Assembly: GCA_003021685.1 (NCBI GenBank) | Contig: PXRO01000035.1 | Location: 1 to 64,000 of the forward strand | DNA length: 64,000 nucleotides | Direction: 5' to 3' | DNA from: Halobacteriales archaeon QS_4_62_28 | GTDB lineage: Archaea; Halobacteriota; Halobacteria; Halobacteriales; Haloarculaceae | Notes under the pieces: generated by a model | What the model was told of the DNA's origin: nothing | The model's input: only the letters and a program-made list of their open reading frames with translations | Databases searched by the model: none | In this document: positions 1 to 9,307 of the stretch, piece after piece | Layout: every line of letters begins with the position of its first letter | Numbering within the stretch: the first letter of the stretch is position 1 | Made by a program: the position numbers and the translations under genes

Positions 1-335
1 GAATCGTAGTCTATCGTTTCGGCGGTGAACGTTGGGCGGGAGACGCGCTGTCCCTTTTTCCACCGCTCAACAACGCCTTTGACGGCTTCGACGCCGCGAC
101 GTATCGCGGCTTGGACGAGTTGAGAGTGAAGCTCCGTTTCGTCGCGGAGGCCGTCGTAGAGCGCGTCTCGAACCTGCCGTTTGTTGGTCTTGCACTTGGT
201 GAATGACGTGTCCGACCAACAGTAGTCGGCAGTCCGATTCGCGCAGTATAGGTATTGTTTGGCAGTTCGGCGGAGTGCGTCGCGTTGCTCGTCGGAAACA
301 TCGAGTTTCACGACGGCGGTCCGACGCACGTCCAT
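1..335 (-). CDS. tnpB: TnpB-like RNA-guided transposon nuclease (IS200/IS605, OrfB family), N-terminal part, cut by window edge
   Basis: The minus strand reads from an ATG at 335 without a stop to the window edge, giving about 111 residues. It begins MDVRRTAVVKLDVSDE and continues with a Tyr/Cys-rich segment (YLYCANRTADYCW) and QAAIRRGVEAVKGVVERW. This is the N-terminal helix-turn-helix region of haloarchaeal IS1341-type TnpB. In this family the protein is a nuclease guided by an RNA from the element's right end. The catalytic RuvC-like and zinc-ribbon parts lie outside the window, so integrity cannot be judged. No tnpA is visible on the upstream side, suggesting a tnpB-only element or a tnpA elsewhere. 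Confidence 0.85.
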   Translation of the reverse strand, partial: MDVRRTAVVKLDVSDEQRDALRRTAKQYLYCANRTADYCWSDTSFTKCKTNKRQVRDALYDGLRDETELHSQLVQAAIRRGVEAVKGVVERWKKGQRVSRPTFTAETIDYD

Positions 336-500
336 ACTTCAGAGAGGTACCGACGATACTTATACGTGTGGGAGTCGGCCGGTCGGAGTATGACGGTTGC
401 GTCGCCCCATGTCGGCTTCCTCTCCGGCCTACTCGTTCGGTTCTTCACTCCTTGAGGCCGGAGGCTCCGCCTCGAAACTGCTGATCAGTCGGGACCAGTC
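336..500. mobile_element. Upstream flank / probable left end of the TnpB element, with a strong hairpin
   Basis: This noncoding stretch lies between the TnpB start and the stop of the MBL-fold gene. Positions 454-473 form a near-perfect hairpin (GAGGC-GGAG / CTCC-GCCTC with one bulged base). IS200/IS605 elements end in subterminal hairpins, so it could be the left-end recognition structure. It also lies 28 bases past the MBL gene's stop and could terminate that transcript. A TATA-like ACTTATACG at 357-365 would suit tnpB transcription. The exact element boundary cannot be fixed. Confidence 0.4.
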
Positions 501-1244
501 TCAGTGATCGAGGACGACCGGAACCTGTCGGCCGGCCACAGCGAGTGCGAACGCGTCGTCGTCGCTGCCCAGCGATTCGAAGGTGTTGTAGTGAATCGGT
601 AACACGAGATCCGGTCCCAGCGCTGCGGCCAGGTCGGCCGCTTCGTGGCGGTTCATGGTGTTGCTTTTGGCAATTGACGGAACGAACACGTCGACATCGA
701 GTTCCTCGTGGCCGGGCAACACGTCTGAGTCCCCCGTCCAGAAGACGTTCGTGCCGTCGATCCGGAGCAGGAAGCCACAGCCCATCCCCTCGGGGTGGAT
801 CGGCGTGCCGTCGGAACGGACGTTCCGGCCGTCGGGTTCGTTGTACGCAGGCACAGTCCAGAGGGGACAGCCGGCGGCCAGCAGTTCGTCCTCGGTGGTG
901 ACTTCGACGACTTCGTGATCGAGGTCAACCGGGCGGTCCACGTCCCGGTCGGTCTGGTGGACGTCGATCCCCTCGAAGAGGACGACCGTCGCGTCCCCAC
1001 TGGCGACCCGGCGGATGCTGTCGGGGTCGTAGTGGTGGATGTGGGTAATACAGACGACGTCTGCGTCTTCGGCGCGATAGTCCCGGGCCGGTGGGTGGTG
1101 CAGGCCGTCTTCGAACGGCTCCCACTCGCCCGTTAGCACGCCGTAGCGACCGGGATCGAAGTAGACGACCGTGTCCTCGCTCTCGATGCGAAGCGTCGCG
1201 TAGCCGAGCCAATCGAGCGTCAGATCGTCGAAGTGGACGGTCAT
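501..1244 (-). CDS. MBL-fold metallo-hydrolase (UlaG-like)
   Basis: 247 residues, predicted cytoplasmic metal-dependent hydrolase. The metal-binding signature THIHHYD lies at residues 67-73, with WTGDSD near 170 and LPIHYNTF near 215 as later ligand-bearing loops. The order matches the metallo-beta-lactamase fold of the UlaG/L-ascorbate-6-phosphate lactonase-like group. Many members have no known substrate and none is assigned here. It is a single gene with ATG start, separated from the pilus-type operon by about 60 bases and reading in the same direction. Confidence 0.85.
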   Translation of the reverse strand: MTVHFDDLTLDWLGYATLRIESEDTVVYFDPGRYGVLTGEWEPFEDGLHHPPARDYRAEDADVVCITHIHHYDPDSIRRVASGDATVVLFEGIDVHQTDRDVDRPVDLDHEVVEVTTEDELLAAGCPLWTVPAYNEPDGRNVRSDGTPIHPEGMGCGFLLRIDGTNVFWTGDSDVLPGHEELDVDVFVPSIAKSNTMNRHEAADLAAALGPDLVLPIHYNTFESLGSDDDAFALAVAGRQVPVVLDH

Positions 1245-1302
1245 ACGACGGGCTACGAGTGAGGCAGGGATAAAATATCCGCGACACGCTCGATGGTGGG
1301 TC

Positions 1303-3726
1303 TCACTGCACAGTCTTTTCGACGGTGACGAACTCGCCCTGGCCCGGTGCGGGATACGGGCGGTCCCGGTCGAACCCGTCGTAGTTCAGCACCTGATCGC
1401 CGTCGGTGTCGAGATGGGGGACGGCGACGACGGTCCTGCCGCTCGTGAGCGACCCCGTCACCTCGATTTCGACGTTCTCGTGGGTCCCGGGGCCGAGATA
1501 CGCCGACCGACCGACGACGTCGCCACCGACACCCTCCTGGTAGATCACGAGGTAGCCACCGCCCGACAGCGAGACGGAATCGACGGTGACGGTCTCCTGG
1601 GTCGCGCTGGGACTCTCCATTGTCACCGAGGCGACCGGCGAGGAGAGGAGCAGGAAGGCAATGTAGGCGACACCGAGCATCACGGCGGCGTGTTTGGCCC
1701 CGTCACGAAGCGAGCCCTCACCGAGTTGGCCGCCGACGAACCCGGAGAGAATTGCTTGAATGAGTGCCGTATGGAAGAACACGAGCGTGTAGGCTGCCTT
1801 GTCGACCTGTCCGAGTCGGGCGAACTGGTCGGCGTTGACACCGAGACGACCCGTGTTCTCCGGGGTCGGCACGCTGGAGGGCAGTGCCGGGACGAGCACT
1901 TCCTGGACGGAGGCGATAATCACCAGGAAGACAATAAAGGAGATGTAGATAACGACGAGGTAGGTGAGCATCTGCTGGCGGCGCTGACGCTTCAGGCGGT
2001 AGTCCGCCCGCGCCTGATCCGCAGCGATCCGAAGGATCGGCCCCATCTTCCCGCTCGAACGCATCGCGTTGACCAGGAGCGTCACGATCCGTGAGATCGA
2101 ACTGGTCTTGACCCGCCTGCCGAATCGCGTCAACGCGTCCTCGACGTTCGCCCCCATGGTCACGTCCGCCCAGATGCGCTCGACTTCCCCGCTGAGGTGC
2201 CCGATATCAGTCCCACGGACGCGCTCTACGCTCTCGACCACAGTCATCCCTGCCTCGTTGAGGCTCGCCAGTCGTTCGAGCAGTTCCGGGACGGCAGCTT
2301 CGATTTTCCGGATACGCCGCGTGTACAGTTCCCTGAAGACGGCGTAGGTAATCAGAACGAACAGGAGCGCCTGAATGAGTACGTCGTCGAGCAGACGGAT
2401 GTTGACGGTCGTCGTCGTAAACGCTGCCGGCCCTCTCAGTGCGACCGAGAGCACGGCGATGGGCACGGTCACGTACAGTATCCGTTCCGGGTTCCAGAGC
2501 AGGGCTTCGAGCGGTGCAGTGACAAACCGCTTTACTCTCGCGATCCGGTCGTAGAAGGCCAGTTGTCGTCGTTGGATGCTCTCGGCGTAGCCACCGTCAG
2601 TTACTCTGGCGTCAGTGTCGGCTCTCGGCTTCGCAAACGTCGTCGTCTCACGCTCTTCGAGCACCGTGGTCGTCCTGTTGCCAGCGATGCCCAGTGCCTC
2701 CAGTCGCTGGCCGAGATAGAGCATGAAACCGGCGTTCGCGAGCGGGATCATCAGATAGCCGACCATCTGGAGGAACACGAGCGTATCCGTCAGCGTGAGA
2801 CCGAACACGAGCAAGATCGTGATAAAGAAGAGCACTGCCGCGACGAGGACAGTCACGTAGGCCTCGGCGACGGTCGCGAGGTGTTCGAGGACCTCCTCCT
2901 GGCGCTGTGCGGTCTCTTGTTTGTTGCGCTCGTACTGCTCGTGGAGAAAGGTGGAGAGGCTTCGACCGCTCTGGAGGACGCTCGCGAGGTTCTCGGAGAA
3001 GGTCTTGAACTCCCCGCTCGGCGTACGACCGGACATGTTCCGGACGGCCGTGATCATATCTTCGCCGAACAGGTCCATCTGTCGGACGGCGACGGAGACT
3101 TCCCGTGCACTCTCGCCGTAGATTTCGCGATTGTCGGCGAGCGTGCGCAGTACCTGCGGGAAAGCGACGCCGCCGCGGGACAGCGCGTACGTGAACGCCA
3201 GCATCCGCCCGGTCCCCTCGTCGATGGCACGCTGGCGAACAGCGGCCGTACTCCGTGGCATCTCCCAGCGGAGCCAGTAGGTCAGTCCCGCAAGCGTCAC
3301 GCCCCCGACCAGACCGCCGCCCATCACGACCAGAAGCGTCTGCGTCTCGGTCAGGACGAGTTCGAACCCACGGATTCCGAAGGCGTTGACCATCGTCCGT
3401 GGCAACCCCATCAGCAGGTCGACGATAGTCGGAATCAACAGTAGCGTGCCGCCGGACACGTACACCCCGGTGATCGCTCCGCCGACCGCCGCAAGCGCCG
3501 TGAACAGCAACGTCCGCGAGGCATAGGTCCGGTACCCGTACTCGATAAAAGCGGATTTGAGGAGTCGGGCACGATCCTCGTTCCCCGGGACGTACCGTCC
3601 GAACAATCGGCGACTGAACCGTGTGAGCGCCCGGTCGAGTCGCTCGTTGACCTGGGCGAGCACGACCAGCGACACGATCCCGACGACGAGAACGACCGGG
3701 AGAATGCCGAATGGGTTCAGTTGCAT
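1303..3726 (-). CDS. Type II/IV pilus-like secretion membrane platform protein (GspF/TadC/PilC family) with C-terminal DUF7282-like domain
   Basis: 807 residues. Two successive T2SSF repeats (about 150-340 and 480-650) each combine a soluble helical bundle with membrane helices, and further membrane segments lie at the N-terminus and near 660-700. In archaea this protein anchors the assembly ATPase for type IV pili. After the last membrane helix come about 105 residues rich in beta strands (GGGYLVIYQEG, GPGTHENV, VPHLDTDGD) that resemble the haloarchaeal secreted domain DUF7282. Such a tail is not a usual part of GspF proteins. The start ATG lies 1 base after the stop of the upstream ATPase gene, so the two are translated as a pair. 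No pilin gene is nearby. Confidence 0.88.
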   Translation of the reverse strand: MQLNPFGILPVVLVVGIVSLVVLAQVNERLDRALTRFSRRLFGRYVPGNEDRARLLKSAFIEYGYRTYASRTLLFTALAAVGGAITGVYVSGGTLLLIPTIVDLLMGLPRTMVNAFGIRGFELVLTETQTLLVVMGGGLVGGVTLAGLTYWLRWEMPRSTAAVRQRAIDEGTGRMLAFTYALSRGGVAFPQVLRTLADNREIYGESAREVSVAVRQMDLFGEDMITAVRNMSGRTPSGEFKTFSENLASVLQSGRSLSTFLHEQYERNKQETAQRQEEVLEHLATVAEAYVTVLVAAVLFFITILLVFGLTLTDTLVFLQMVGYLMIPLANAGFMLYLGQRLEALGIAGNRTTTVLEERETTTFAKPRADTDARVTDGGYAESIQRRQLAFYDRIARVKRFVTAPLEALLWNPERILYVTVPIAVLSVALRGPAAFTTTTVNIRLLDDVLIQALLFVLITYAVFRELYTRRIRKIEAAVPELLERLASLNEAGMTVVESVERVRGTDIGHLSGEVERIWADVTMGANVEDALTRFGRRVKTSSISRIVTLLVNAMRSSGKMGPILRIAADQARADYRLKRQRRQQMLTYLVVIYISFIVFLVIIASVQEVLVPALPSSVPTPENTGRLGVNADQFARLGQVDKAAYTLVFFHTALIQAILSGFVGGQLGEGSLRDGAKHAAVMLGVAYIAFLLLSSPVASVTMESPSATQETVTVDSVSLSGGGYLVIYQEGVGGDVVGRSAYLGPGTHENVEIEVTGSLTSGRTVVAVPHLDTDGDQVLNYDGFDRDRPYPAPGQGEFVTVEKTVQ

Positions 3727-3727
3727 G

Positions 3728-5356
3728 TTAGGTGGACACTTCGAGATCCGTCCCGTCGATCTGTTGCATGATCGCCTCGCTGTCGGCGTAGTACTTGTTG
3801 ACCATCGCGGTAAACCGCCGATAGTCGGTGATTCCCCGCTCCTGCAGATACCGAAGGAATCGCTTCCGGCTGTCTATCTCGCGGAGCAGTTCCGACTGGC
3901 TCCAGCCCCGCTCTGCCCGAATCTCGTTTAGCATGTCGCTGTTGGACTCCTCGAAGTAGTCCTCGGTGGCCTGCCAGGCGTACGTGTTCGAGTAGTCCAG
4001 TTCGCCGGTTCGCTGGTCGATCCCCTCTATCTCTGCCAGCGTCTTCGCCCGCCGGACGCGCTCGCCGCCAGAACGGCCAAGCACCTGAATACAGAGCACA
4101 TCGAGTGACTGAACCATCGGGCGCGGGACGTTGATCGGTTCGTTCTCCAGGCGATTGATGACAGTCTGGACGGAGTCGGCGTGCATCGTCGAGAACGTGG
4201 TGTGGCCGGTGTTCATCGCCTGGAACAGCGTGATCGCTTCTTCGCCACGGACCTCGCCGACGATGATGTACTCGGGACGGTGGCGCAGTGCCGACCGCAG
4301 GAGGTCGTACATCGTGATGTCGGACTCGTCGAGTCGCTCACGAGTCACCGAGGAGAGCCAGTTGTCGTGATACAGCGAGAGTTCCCGGGTGTCCTCGATG
4401 GTCAGGACCTTCGACCGGGGCGGGATAAACATCGAGACGGCGTTCATCGAGGTGGTCTTGCCCGCCGCGGTCCCGCCCGCGAAGATCAGTGACTTGTTGG
4501 ACTGGATCGCCAGCCAGAGATACGCGAGCATCTCCAGATTGAAAGTGCCGTAGTTGAGCAGGTCAATCGGCGTAAACGGCTCGTCGGCGTACTTTCGGAT
4601 GGTAAAAGCAGAGCCACGCGGCGTCACTTCCTCGCCGAGCGCCAGTTCGATCCGAGAGCCATCTGGGAGCGTCGTCGAGACGACTGGATCGGAGACGGAG
4701 ACGTGCCGGCCCGACCGCTGGGCCAGCTGGATGACGAAGTTGTCGAGTTCGCTGTCGTCGTAAACGACGCTCGTCTCGATGTCGGTGTACTCGTCGTGAT
4801 AGGCGAAGATCGGTAACCCGGCCCCGTCACAGGAGAGGTCTTCGATGTTGGGGTCGTGCATCAGCGGATCGATGCGGCCATACCCCAGAAAGGACCGATA
4901 GAGGTAATAGAGGAGCCGGTAGAACGTCTTCGTCTCGACGATGACGCCGTACTCCTCGATGCGCGCACGGAGGGCCGCTTCGAGGGCTGCCTCTGGATCG
5001 TCGCTCACGTCGTCCCGGTAAATCAGCGGTCCGCGGATGTCCTCGAACAACCGCTCCAGAAGATCGTGTTCGAACTCGTCGAGCGTCGGTTCGACGACCT
5101 GATAGTAGTGTTCGTCCGCTTCGGAGTCGTAGTTGATCGATGCAAAGGCAAACGGTGCGTTGAGCCAGTATCGGTCGATTTCGTCGTACTGCTCCGGAAC
5201 GGTGTGAGAGACAAGCCGGCCGTGGCGCGCGGGATCGTAGTCCGTCTCGGAGACGGCCGCGCCGCTGAGCATACGCGCGGTCCGTTTGAACCAGTCACGC
5301 ACACTCGCCAGTCGGGGTGTCGATTCCGTATCGGCTGGGGTTTCGTTGTCGGACAT
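3728..5356 (-). CDS. Type II/IV secretion system ATPase (GspE/PilB/VirB11 family)
   Basis: 542 residues from ATG 5356; an in-frame GTG at 5410 would add 18. It is the cytoplasmic motor for pilin assembly or secretion. Walker A GGTAAGKT is at residues 294-301, followed by the Asp box VLTIEDTREL, then RPEYIIVGEVRGEEA and the His box NTGHTTFSTMHADS, all in the canonical order of the archaeal PilB/TadA group. About 270 residues precede the motor core. It is first in a two-gene operon with the membrane platform. A TATA-like ATTTAAGTA on the minus strand at 5468-5476 is the probable promoter. Confidence 0.9.
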   Translation of the reverse strand: MSDNETPADTESTPRLASVRDWFKRTARMLSGAAVSETDYDPARHGRLVSHTVPEQYDEIDRYWLNAPFAFASINYDSEADEHYYQVVEPTLDEFEHDLLERLFEDIRGPLIYRDDVSDDPEAALEAALRARIEEYGVIVETKTFYRLLYYLYRSFLGYGRIDPLMHDPNIEDLSCDGAGLPIFAYHDEYTDIETSVVYDDSELDNFVIQLAQRSGRHVSVSDPVVSTTLPDGSRIELALGEEVTPRGSAFTIRKYADEPFTPIDLLNYGTFNLEMLAYLWLAIQSNKSLIFAGGTAAGKTTSMNAVSMFIPPRSKVLTIEDTRELSLYHDNWLSSVTRERLDESDITMYDLLRSALRHRPEYIIVGEVRGEEAITLFQAMNTGHTTFSTMHADSVQTVINRLENEPINVPRPMVQSLDVLCIQVLGRSGGERVRRAKTLAEIEGIDQRTGELDYSNTYAWQATEDYFEESNSDMLNEIRAERGWSQSELLREIDSRKRFLRYLQERGITDYRRFTAMVNKYYADSEAIMQQIDGTDLEVST

Positions 5357-5465
5357 GCTGTCGTAGTCTGGCTGTGGGCTGGAGTCGTCCAACTCTCTTC
5401 TCGCCGACACTCCGGCGGGGAGGGCGGCCGGCGCGTGCGGAACTATGCCACGGTTTCGTTGCCAT

Positions 5466-5478
5466 TTACTTAAATGAG
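5466..5478 (-). promoter_or_regulatory. TATA-box promoter of the pilus-type operon
   Basis: The minus strand reads TCATTTAAGTAAA here, a good archaeal TATA element. It is 58 or 112 bases before the two candidate starts, so a short leader is implied. Confidence 0.5.
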
Positions 5479-5513
5479 CGGCCCCGAATATTGCGAATTG
5501 AAACTGCCTGTCA

Positions 5514-6035
5514 CTACTCGCTGTCGGTCCGGTCGACAGTCAGTAGAATGTATCCGAAGGCGACAGCGAAGATGGTTCCGACCGGAAGCGTAAACAGCTG
5601 CTTGTCCCAGAACAGTCCAGTCGAGACGGCGAGTACGGCACCTAGCAGTAATAGCAGTACACCCTGGATTCTCACCGGATCGACGGGGAGCAGGCCTTCG
5701 AGATCCGATTCTTGACTGTAGTAGGCGACACTCACGGCCAGCGGGAGCAGGGAAACGGCGGCCGCGGCGACCCAGACCCAGCTAGCCGTCACGAGCGCGG
5801 CGGTCCCCTCGAATGCGGGCGCGTCGTGTACCCAGAGAAAGGGGCGTTCCTGGTTCCCGAACGAAATCCCGAAAATATACTGGAGGCGAAAGTACAGGAA
5901 CCGGATGACGATGACTGTCACGGAGCGGTTACCGATCTGGATCGGGAGCACGGCTGTCGACCACGGAAGCAGCGCGACGAGCCAGGTCGACAGCACCGCC
6001 AGTTCCGGCGCGTACTCCGATTTGACCCACGTCAT
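5514..6035 (-). CDS. Haloarchaeal integral membrane protein of unknown function
   Basis: 173 residues from ATG 6035 (MTWVKSEYAPELAVLSTW). An upstream in-frame start at 6122 is less likely, because a TATA-like GCTTTTTATC at 6059-6068 lies 25-30 bases before 6035, right for a leaderless message. Four hydrophobic segments are visible: about 12-30, 80-100, 118-134 and 145-165. No catalytic motif is recognised. It resembles a small conserved family of haloarchaeal membrane proteins, but no function is claimed. It sits alone, just downstream of a repeat arm at 6093-6126. Confidence 0.7.
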   Translation of the reverse strand: MTWVKSEYAPELAVLSTWLVALLPWSTAVLPIQIGNRSVTVIVIRFLYFRLQYIFGISFGNQERPFLWVHDAPAFEGTAALVTASWVWVAAAAVSLLPLAVSVAYYSQESDLEGLLPVDPVRIQGVLLLLLGAVLAVSTGLFWDKQLFTLPVGTIFAVAFGYILLTVDRTDSE

Positions 6036-6092
6036 GCACGTCACCGCGTTCCACTGACGATAAAAAGCTATCGGCTCACGTTCACAGCGTTG

Positions 6093-6151
6093 TATACCGG
6101 GTGGACGGACGCAGTGATACATTCAGAACCAACAGTATCACGATATACTGT
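6093..6151 (+). repeat. Solo arm of a dispersed palindromic element plus a short palindrome
   Basis: Positions 6093-6126 (TATACCGGGTGGACGGACGC, then AGTGATACATTCAG) match the reverse complement of the right arm of the inverted repeat at 38011-38094, with three differences (two substitutions and one inserted G). Just after it, 6132-6138 and 6145-6151 form ACAGTAT-N6-ATACTGT, echoing the palindrome at 18068-18083. It lies between divergent genes, upstream of both promoters. Confidence 0.65.
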
Positions 6152-6212
6152 GTGAAGTGGTACCAACCGCCGTTACGTTCTTTGCTACGCGCTCCCTACC
6201 GTGAGATACGTA

Positions 6213-6653
6213 ATGCGGCGTGACTACTTCGAAGTCGAATCCAACGCAGTCGAGGAAGGGACAGACGAACGACCCGCTATCGTCATCGAGTACGATGGAC
6301 CAGACGGGATGCTGGCTGATCGACTCACAGCAGACGACGGAACGCTGGATGCCAGCGAACTCGATGTCACCTATCGGACGACACCAGCAGGTGGTAGCGA
6401 CGGTCAGTCCGGTGTCCTCTCGATTACGAACCGGATCACCGGCGATTTCGTCCTGGAGGCGAACGTCGATCCGGAGAGTATCGAATCGGTCGTGTCAGCG
6501 GCCACCGAGACCGACGACACCAGTTACCGGATACGAATTACCGACAGCGAGGGGAAATCGACTATCTACGGGAAGGAACTACTGCTCGTCTACGACGAAA
6601 GCGGCAGTCTCCGGCGCAGCGAGAGTCTCATCCCCGGCGGCGTCGAACTCTAG
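6213..6653 (+). CDS. Small conserved haloarchaeal protein (DUF5793-like)
   Basis: 146 residues from ATG 6213 (MRRDYFEVE); an in-frame GTG at 6201 is the alternative. It is an acidic, soluble, beta-rich protein without signal or membrane segment. The opening MRRDYF and the central I-N-R-I-T-G-D-F-V-L segment resemble the uncharacterised family DUF5793; this assignment is from memory. It precedes sucCD by about 85 bases, but sucC has its own promoter, so co-transcription is not required. Confidence 0.7.
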   Translation: MRRDYFEVESNAVEEGTDERPAIVIEYDGPDGMLADRLTADDGTLDASELDVTYRTTPAGGSDGQSGVLSITNRITGDFVLEANVDPESIESVVSAATETDDTSYRIRITDSEGKSTIYGKELLLVYDESGSLRRSESLIPGGVEL

Positions 6654-6698
6654 GGCTCCGCTCGTTCTCTGTGTTTCTCGACTGGCATCGATATGGGG

Positions 6699-6709
6699 GG
6701 ATTTAAGCG
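6699..6709 (+). promoter_or_regulatory. TATA-box promoter of sucCD
   Basis: GGATTTAAGCG, with the box ATTTAAGC at 6701-6708, lies about 33-40 bases before the sucC ATG at 6741. This suits a short leader. Confidence 0.55.
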
Positions 6710-6740
6710 GGCGCGAGTCCCCGTTTCGGGTGACCCAAAA

Positions 6741-7889
6741 ATGAAACTACACGAGTACCAGGCGAAGGACGTCTTCGCTGATGCGGGCATCCCGACGCCC
6801 GCGTCGACACTGGCCGAGACCGTCGACGACGCGGTCGCGGCCGCCGAGGAGATCGGCTACCCGGTCGCGATCAAGGCACAGGTCCAGGTCGGTGGCCGTG
6901 GCAAGGCCGGCGGTATCAAACTGGCCGACTCGAAAGCGGAGGCCCGAGAGTACGCAACGGAGATCATCGGCATGGATCTCAAGGGTTACACTGTCGAACG
7001 CGTCCTCGTCGAGGCGGCTGTCGACTTCGTCAACGAACTGTACGTCGGTGTCACGATGGACCGTGGCGAAGGCGAACCCGTCGCGATGGTCTCGACCCGC
7101 GGTGGCGTCAACATCGAGGCGGTCGCCGAGGAAGACCCCGACGCCATTGCACGCGAGCACATCGATCCGGCCTTCGGTATGCACCCGTACCAGGCCCGGA
7201 AGGTGGTTTACGACGCCGGTGTCGACCGCGCTATCGCGAACGACGTGGCGAGCGTCCTCCAGACGCTGTACCGGATCTGGGACGACGAGGACGGCTCTGA
7301 CGCCGAGATCAACCCGCTGATGGTCACCACCGACGACGATGTCATCGCGGCCGACGCCGTCTTCAACGTCGACGACGACGCGCTCTTCCGCCATCCGAAC
7401 CTCGAAGCGATGGAAGACGAAGCCGCCAGCGGCGACGAACTCGAACAGAAAGCCGACGAGTACGGTTTCGACTACGTTCGTCTCTCGGGCAACGTCGGCA
7501 TCATCGGCAACGGTGCCGGTCTCGTGATGACGACGCTCGATCTGGTCGACCACTTCGGCGGCACGCCCGCAAATTTCCTCGACGTGGGCGGCGGCGCAAA
7601 AGCCCAGCGCATCGCCAACGCGCTGGACATGGTGTTCTCCGACGACAACGTCGACTCCGTCGTGTTCAACATCTTCGGTGGCATCACCCGGGGCGACGAA
7701 GTCGCGAAAGGGATCAACCAGGCACTCGAACAGTTCGACGAAATTCCAAAGCCCGTCGTCGTCCGACTCGCTGGCACCAACGCTGAAGAAGGGATGGAGA
7801 TCCTCAACGAGGACCTCGTCACTGTCGAACAGACGCTCGAAGATGCCGTCGAACGCGCAGTCATCTACGCCGAGGAGGTGGAAGCATGA
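6741..7889 (+). CDS. sucC: Succinate-CoA ligase [ADP-forming] subunit beta
   Basis: 382 residues, normal length for the family. The start ATG 6741 gives the conserved [13 protein letters not shown]-terminus. The ATP-grasp domain (about 1-235) contains [14 protein letters not shown] and the Mg-binding DAEINPLMV. The C-terminal ligase domain contains [18 protein letters not shown] and [14 protein letters not shown]. With SucD it interconverts succinyl-CoA and succinate with substrate-level phosphorylation in the TCA cycle. Its last four bases overlap the sucD start (ATGA), so the two subunits are translationally coupled. Confidence 0.98.
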   Translation: MKLHEYQAKDVFADAGIPTPASTLAETVDDAVAAAEEIGYPVAIKAQVQVGGRGKAGGIKLADSKAEAREYATEIIGMDLKGYTVERVLVEAAVDFVNELYVGVTMDRGEGEPVAMVSTRGGVNIEAVAEEDPDAIAREHIDPAFGMHPYQARKVVYDAGVDRAIANDVASVLQTLYRIWDDEDGSDAEINPLMVTTDDDVIAADAVFNVDDDALFRHPNLEAMEDEAASGDELEQKADEYGFDYVRLSGNVGIIGNGAGLVMTTLDLVDHFGGTPANFLDVGGGAKAQRIANALDMVFSDDNVDSVVFNIFGGITRGDEVAKGINQALEQFDEIPKPVVVRLAGTNAEEGMEILNEDLVTVEQTLEDAVERAVIYAEEVEA

Positions 7890-8755
7890 GTGTATTGGTC
7901 GACGAGAACACTCGCGTCGTCGTCCAGGGGATCACTGGCGGCGAGGGGAAGTTCCACACCGAACAGATGATGGAGTACGGGACCAACGTCGTCGCCGGTG
8001 CGGTGCCGGGCCGCGGTGGGCAGGATGTCGCCGGCGTCCCCGTCTACGACACCGTCGATCAGGCCGCGCGTCACGAGGACGCCAACGCCGCCGTCGTGTT
8101 CGTCCCGCCGGCTTTTGCCGGTGACGCCATCTTCGAGGCACTCGACGCACCAGTCGACCTCGTGGTCGCCATCACCGAGGGCATCCCGACCCAGGACATG
8201 GCGAAGGTCACGCGCAGGCAAGACGAGACCGACACCCACCTCGTCGGACCGAACTGCCCCGGCGTTATCACTCCGGGCGTCGCCAAACTCGGTATCCTGC
8301 CGGGCAATATCTTCTCGTCGGGCGATGTCGGTCTGATCTCTCGCTCTGGCACCCTGACCTACCAGGTCGTCGACAATCTCACGAAGCGTGACATCGGCCA
8401 GACGACCGCTATCGGCATCGGTGGCGACCCGATTATCGGGACGAGTTTCATCGACGCACTGGAACTCTTCGAGGCCGACCCGGACACGAAAGCGGTCGTC
8501 ATGTGTGGCGAAATCGGCGGCGAGGACGAGGAGAACGCCGCCCAGTACATCGCCGAGCACACGGACACGCCCGTCGCTGGCTTCATCGCCGGCCGCACGG
8601 CCCCGCCGGGCAAGCGCATGGGTCACGCGGGCGCAATCGTCTCCGGGAGCGGGACCGGCACCGCCGAATCGAAGATCAGCGCACTGGAGAACGCAGGTGT
8701 GCCAGTCGGTGACACACCCGAGGAAGTCGCCGACCACGTCGAGGACCTCCTGTAG
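7886..8755 (+). CDS. sucD: Succinate-CoA ligase [ADP-forming] subunit alpha
   Basis: 289 residues. The N-terminal CoA-binding Rossmann domain has [14 protein letters not shown] near 15-28. [11 protein letters not shown] is near 121-131, and the phosphohistidine site GHAGAIVSG has the catalytic His at 247. Length and motif order are standard. It overlaps sucC by ATGA and forms the alpha2beta2 or alpha-beta TCA-cycle enzyme with it. The downstream 200 bases hold no other gene before the zinc-finger protein. Confidence 0.98.
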   Translation: MSVLVDENTRVVVQGITGGEGKFHTEQMMEYGTNVVAGAVPGRGGQDVAGVPVYDTVDQAARHEDANAAVVFVPPAFAGDAIFEALDAPVDLVVAITEGIPTQDMAKVTRRQDETDTHLVGPNCPGVITPGVAKLGILPGNIFSSGDVGLISRSGTLTYQVVDNLTKRDIGQTTAIGIGGDPIIGTSFIDALELFEADPDTKAVVMCGEIGGEDEENAAQYIAEHTDTPVAGFIAGRTAPPGKRMGHAGAIVSGSGTGTAESKISALENAGVPVGDTPEEVADHVEDLL

Positions 8756-8971
8756 TCGGCCCTGCCGATACCTTTATTAGGGACCGTTCGGCCGAGAGAC
8801 AATTCTTTCCGGCGTGAGAATCGTGGTAACGGCCTGCACGATAAGTATACTTAAATTGTCAATTCAATAACCGTCCATCGATTTCACGAACGATAGTAAG
8901 TCCCAACCGTTGAGAATCACTGGCATAAACATTCCGATGTAATTATAATGGGTGAGTGGGAAGGACCAATT

Positions 8972-9208
8972 ATGCCACATATTTGCCGGGACTGCAAACA
9001 GACGTTCAATACGGAACTCGAACTCGAACTGCACAAGGATACGTGCTCGGCCGGCGAACTGTTTTGCGACCGATGCGGAGAGCGGTTTGCGGAGCGGTCT
9101 GCCACAGAAGACGGCTGGCACTACCGATGTCCGAGCGAGGACTGTGACGGTGAGGGAATCGGCGAGGACATACACAAGGTATCGAAAGCACGCGTACAGA
9201 CACCCTGA
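8972..9208 (+). CDS. Small zinc-finger protein (HVO_2901-like)
   Basis: 78 residues from ATG 8972. A TATA-like GTAATTATAA at 8939-8948 is 24-33 bases ahead, which argues against the longer frame starting at 8948. Metal-binding pairs are visible: HICRDC with a later HKDTC, then FCDRCGERF and YRCPSEDC. This suggests two small zinc-binding knuckles. Haloarchaea encode many such small proteins, some tied to regulation or stress; the precise role is unknown. Its stop codon TGA is also the first three bases of the dispersed repeat TGATACTG. Confidence 0.75.
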   Translation: MPHICRDCKQTFNTELELELHKDTCSAGELFCDRCGERFAERSATEDGWHYRCPSEDCDGEGIGEDIHKVSKARVQTP

Positions 9209-9273
9209 TACTGTTTGTTGTAATACTGCCGGCTGTCACTGTTGCAAGCGATTCGCGACTCCGAGCTCGCGAA
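9206..9273 (-). repeat. Dispersed palindromic element copy D, starting in the stop codon of the zinc-finger gene
   Basis: It begins TGATACTG at the stop codon, then TACTGCCGGCTGTC at 9224-9237, then a hairpin core TTCGCGA-N8-TCGCGAA (9252-9273). The stretch GCAAGCGATTCGCGAC (9244-9259) is identical to 42211-42226. Read on the minus strand, it ends GACAGCCGGCAGTA like the other copies. Confidence 0.7.
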
Positions 9274-9307
9274 ACCCCACCCAAACGCATAGCCAGTCGT
9301 CTGTCGA

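Noticed and set aside
2197-3444. Long open frame (415 codons) on the plus strand
   Set aside because: It lies wholly antisense to the GspF-type gene; long antisense frames are expected at this GC, and its product has no recognisable motif.
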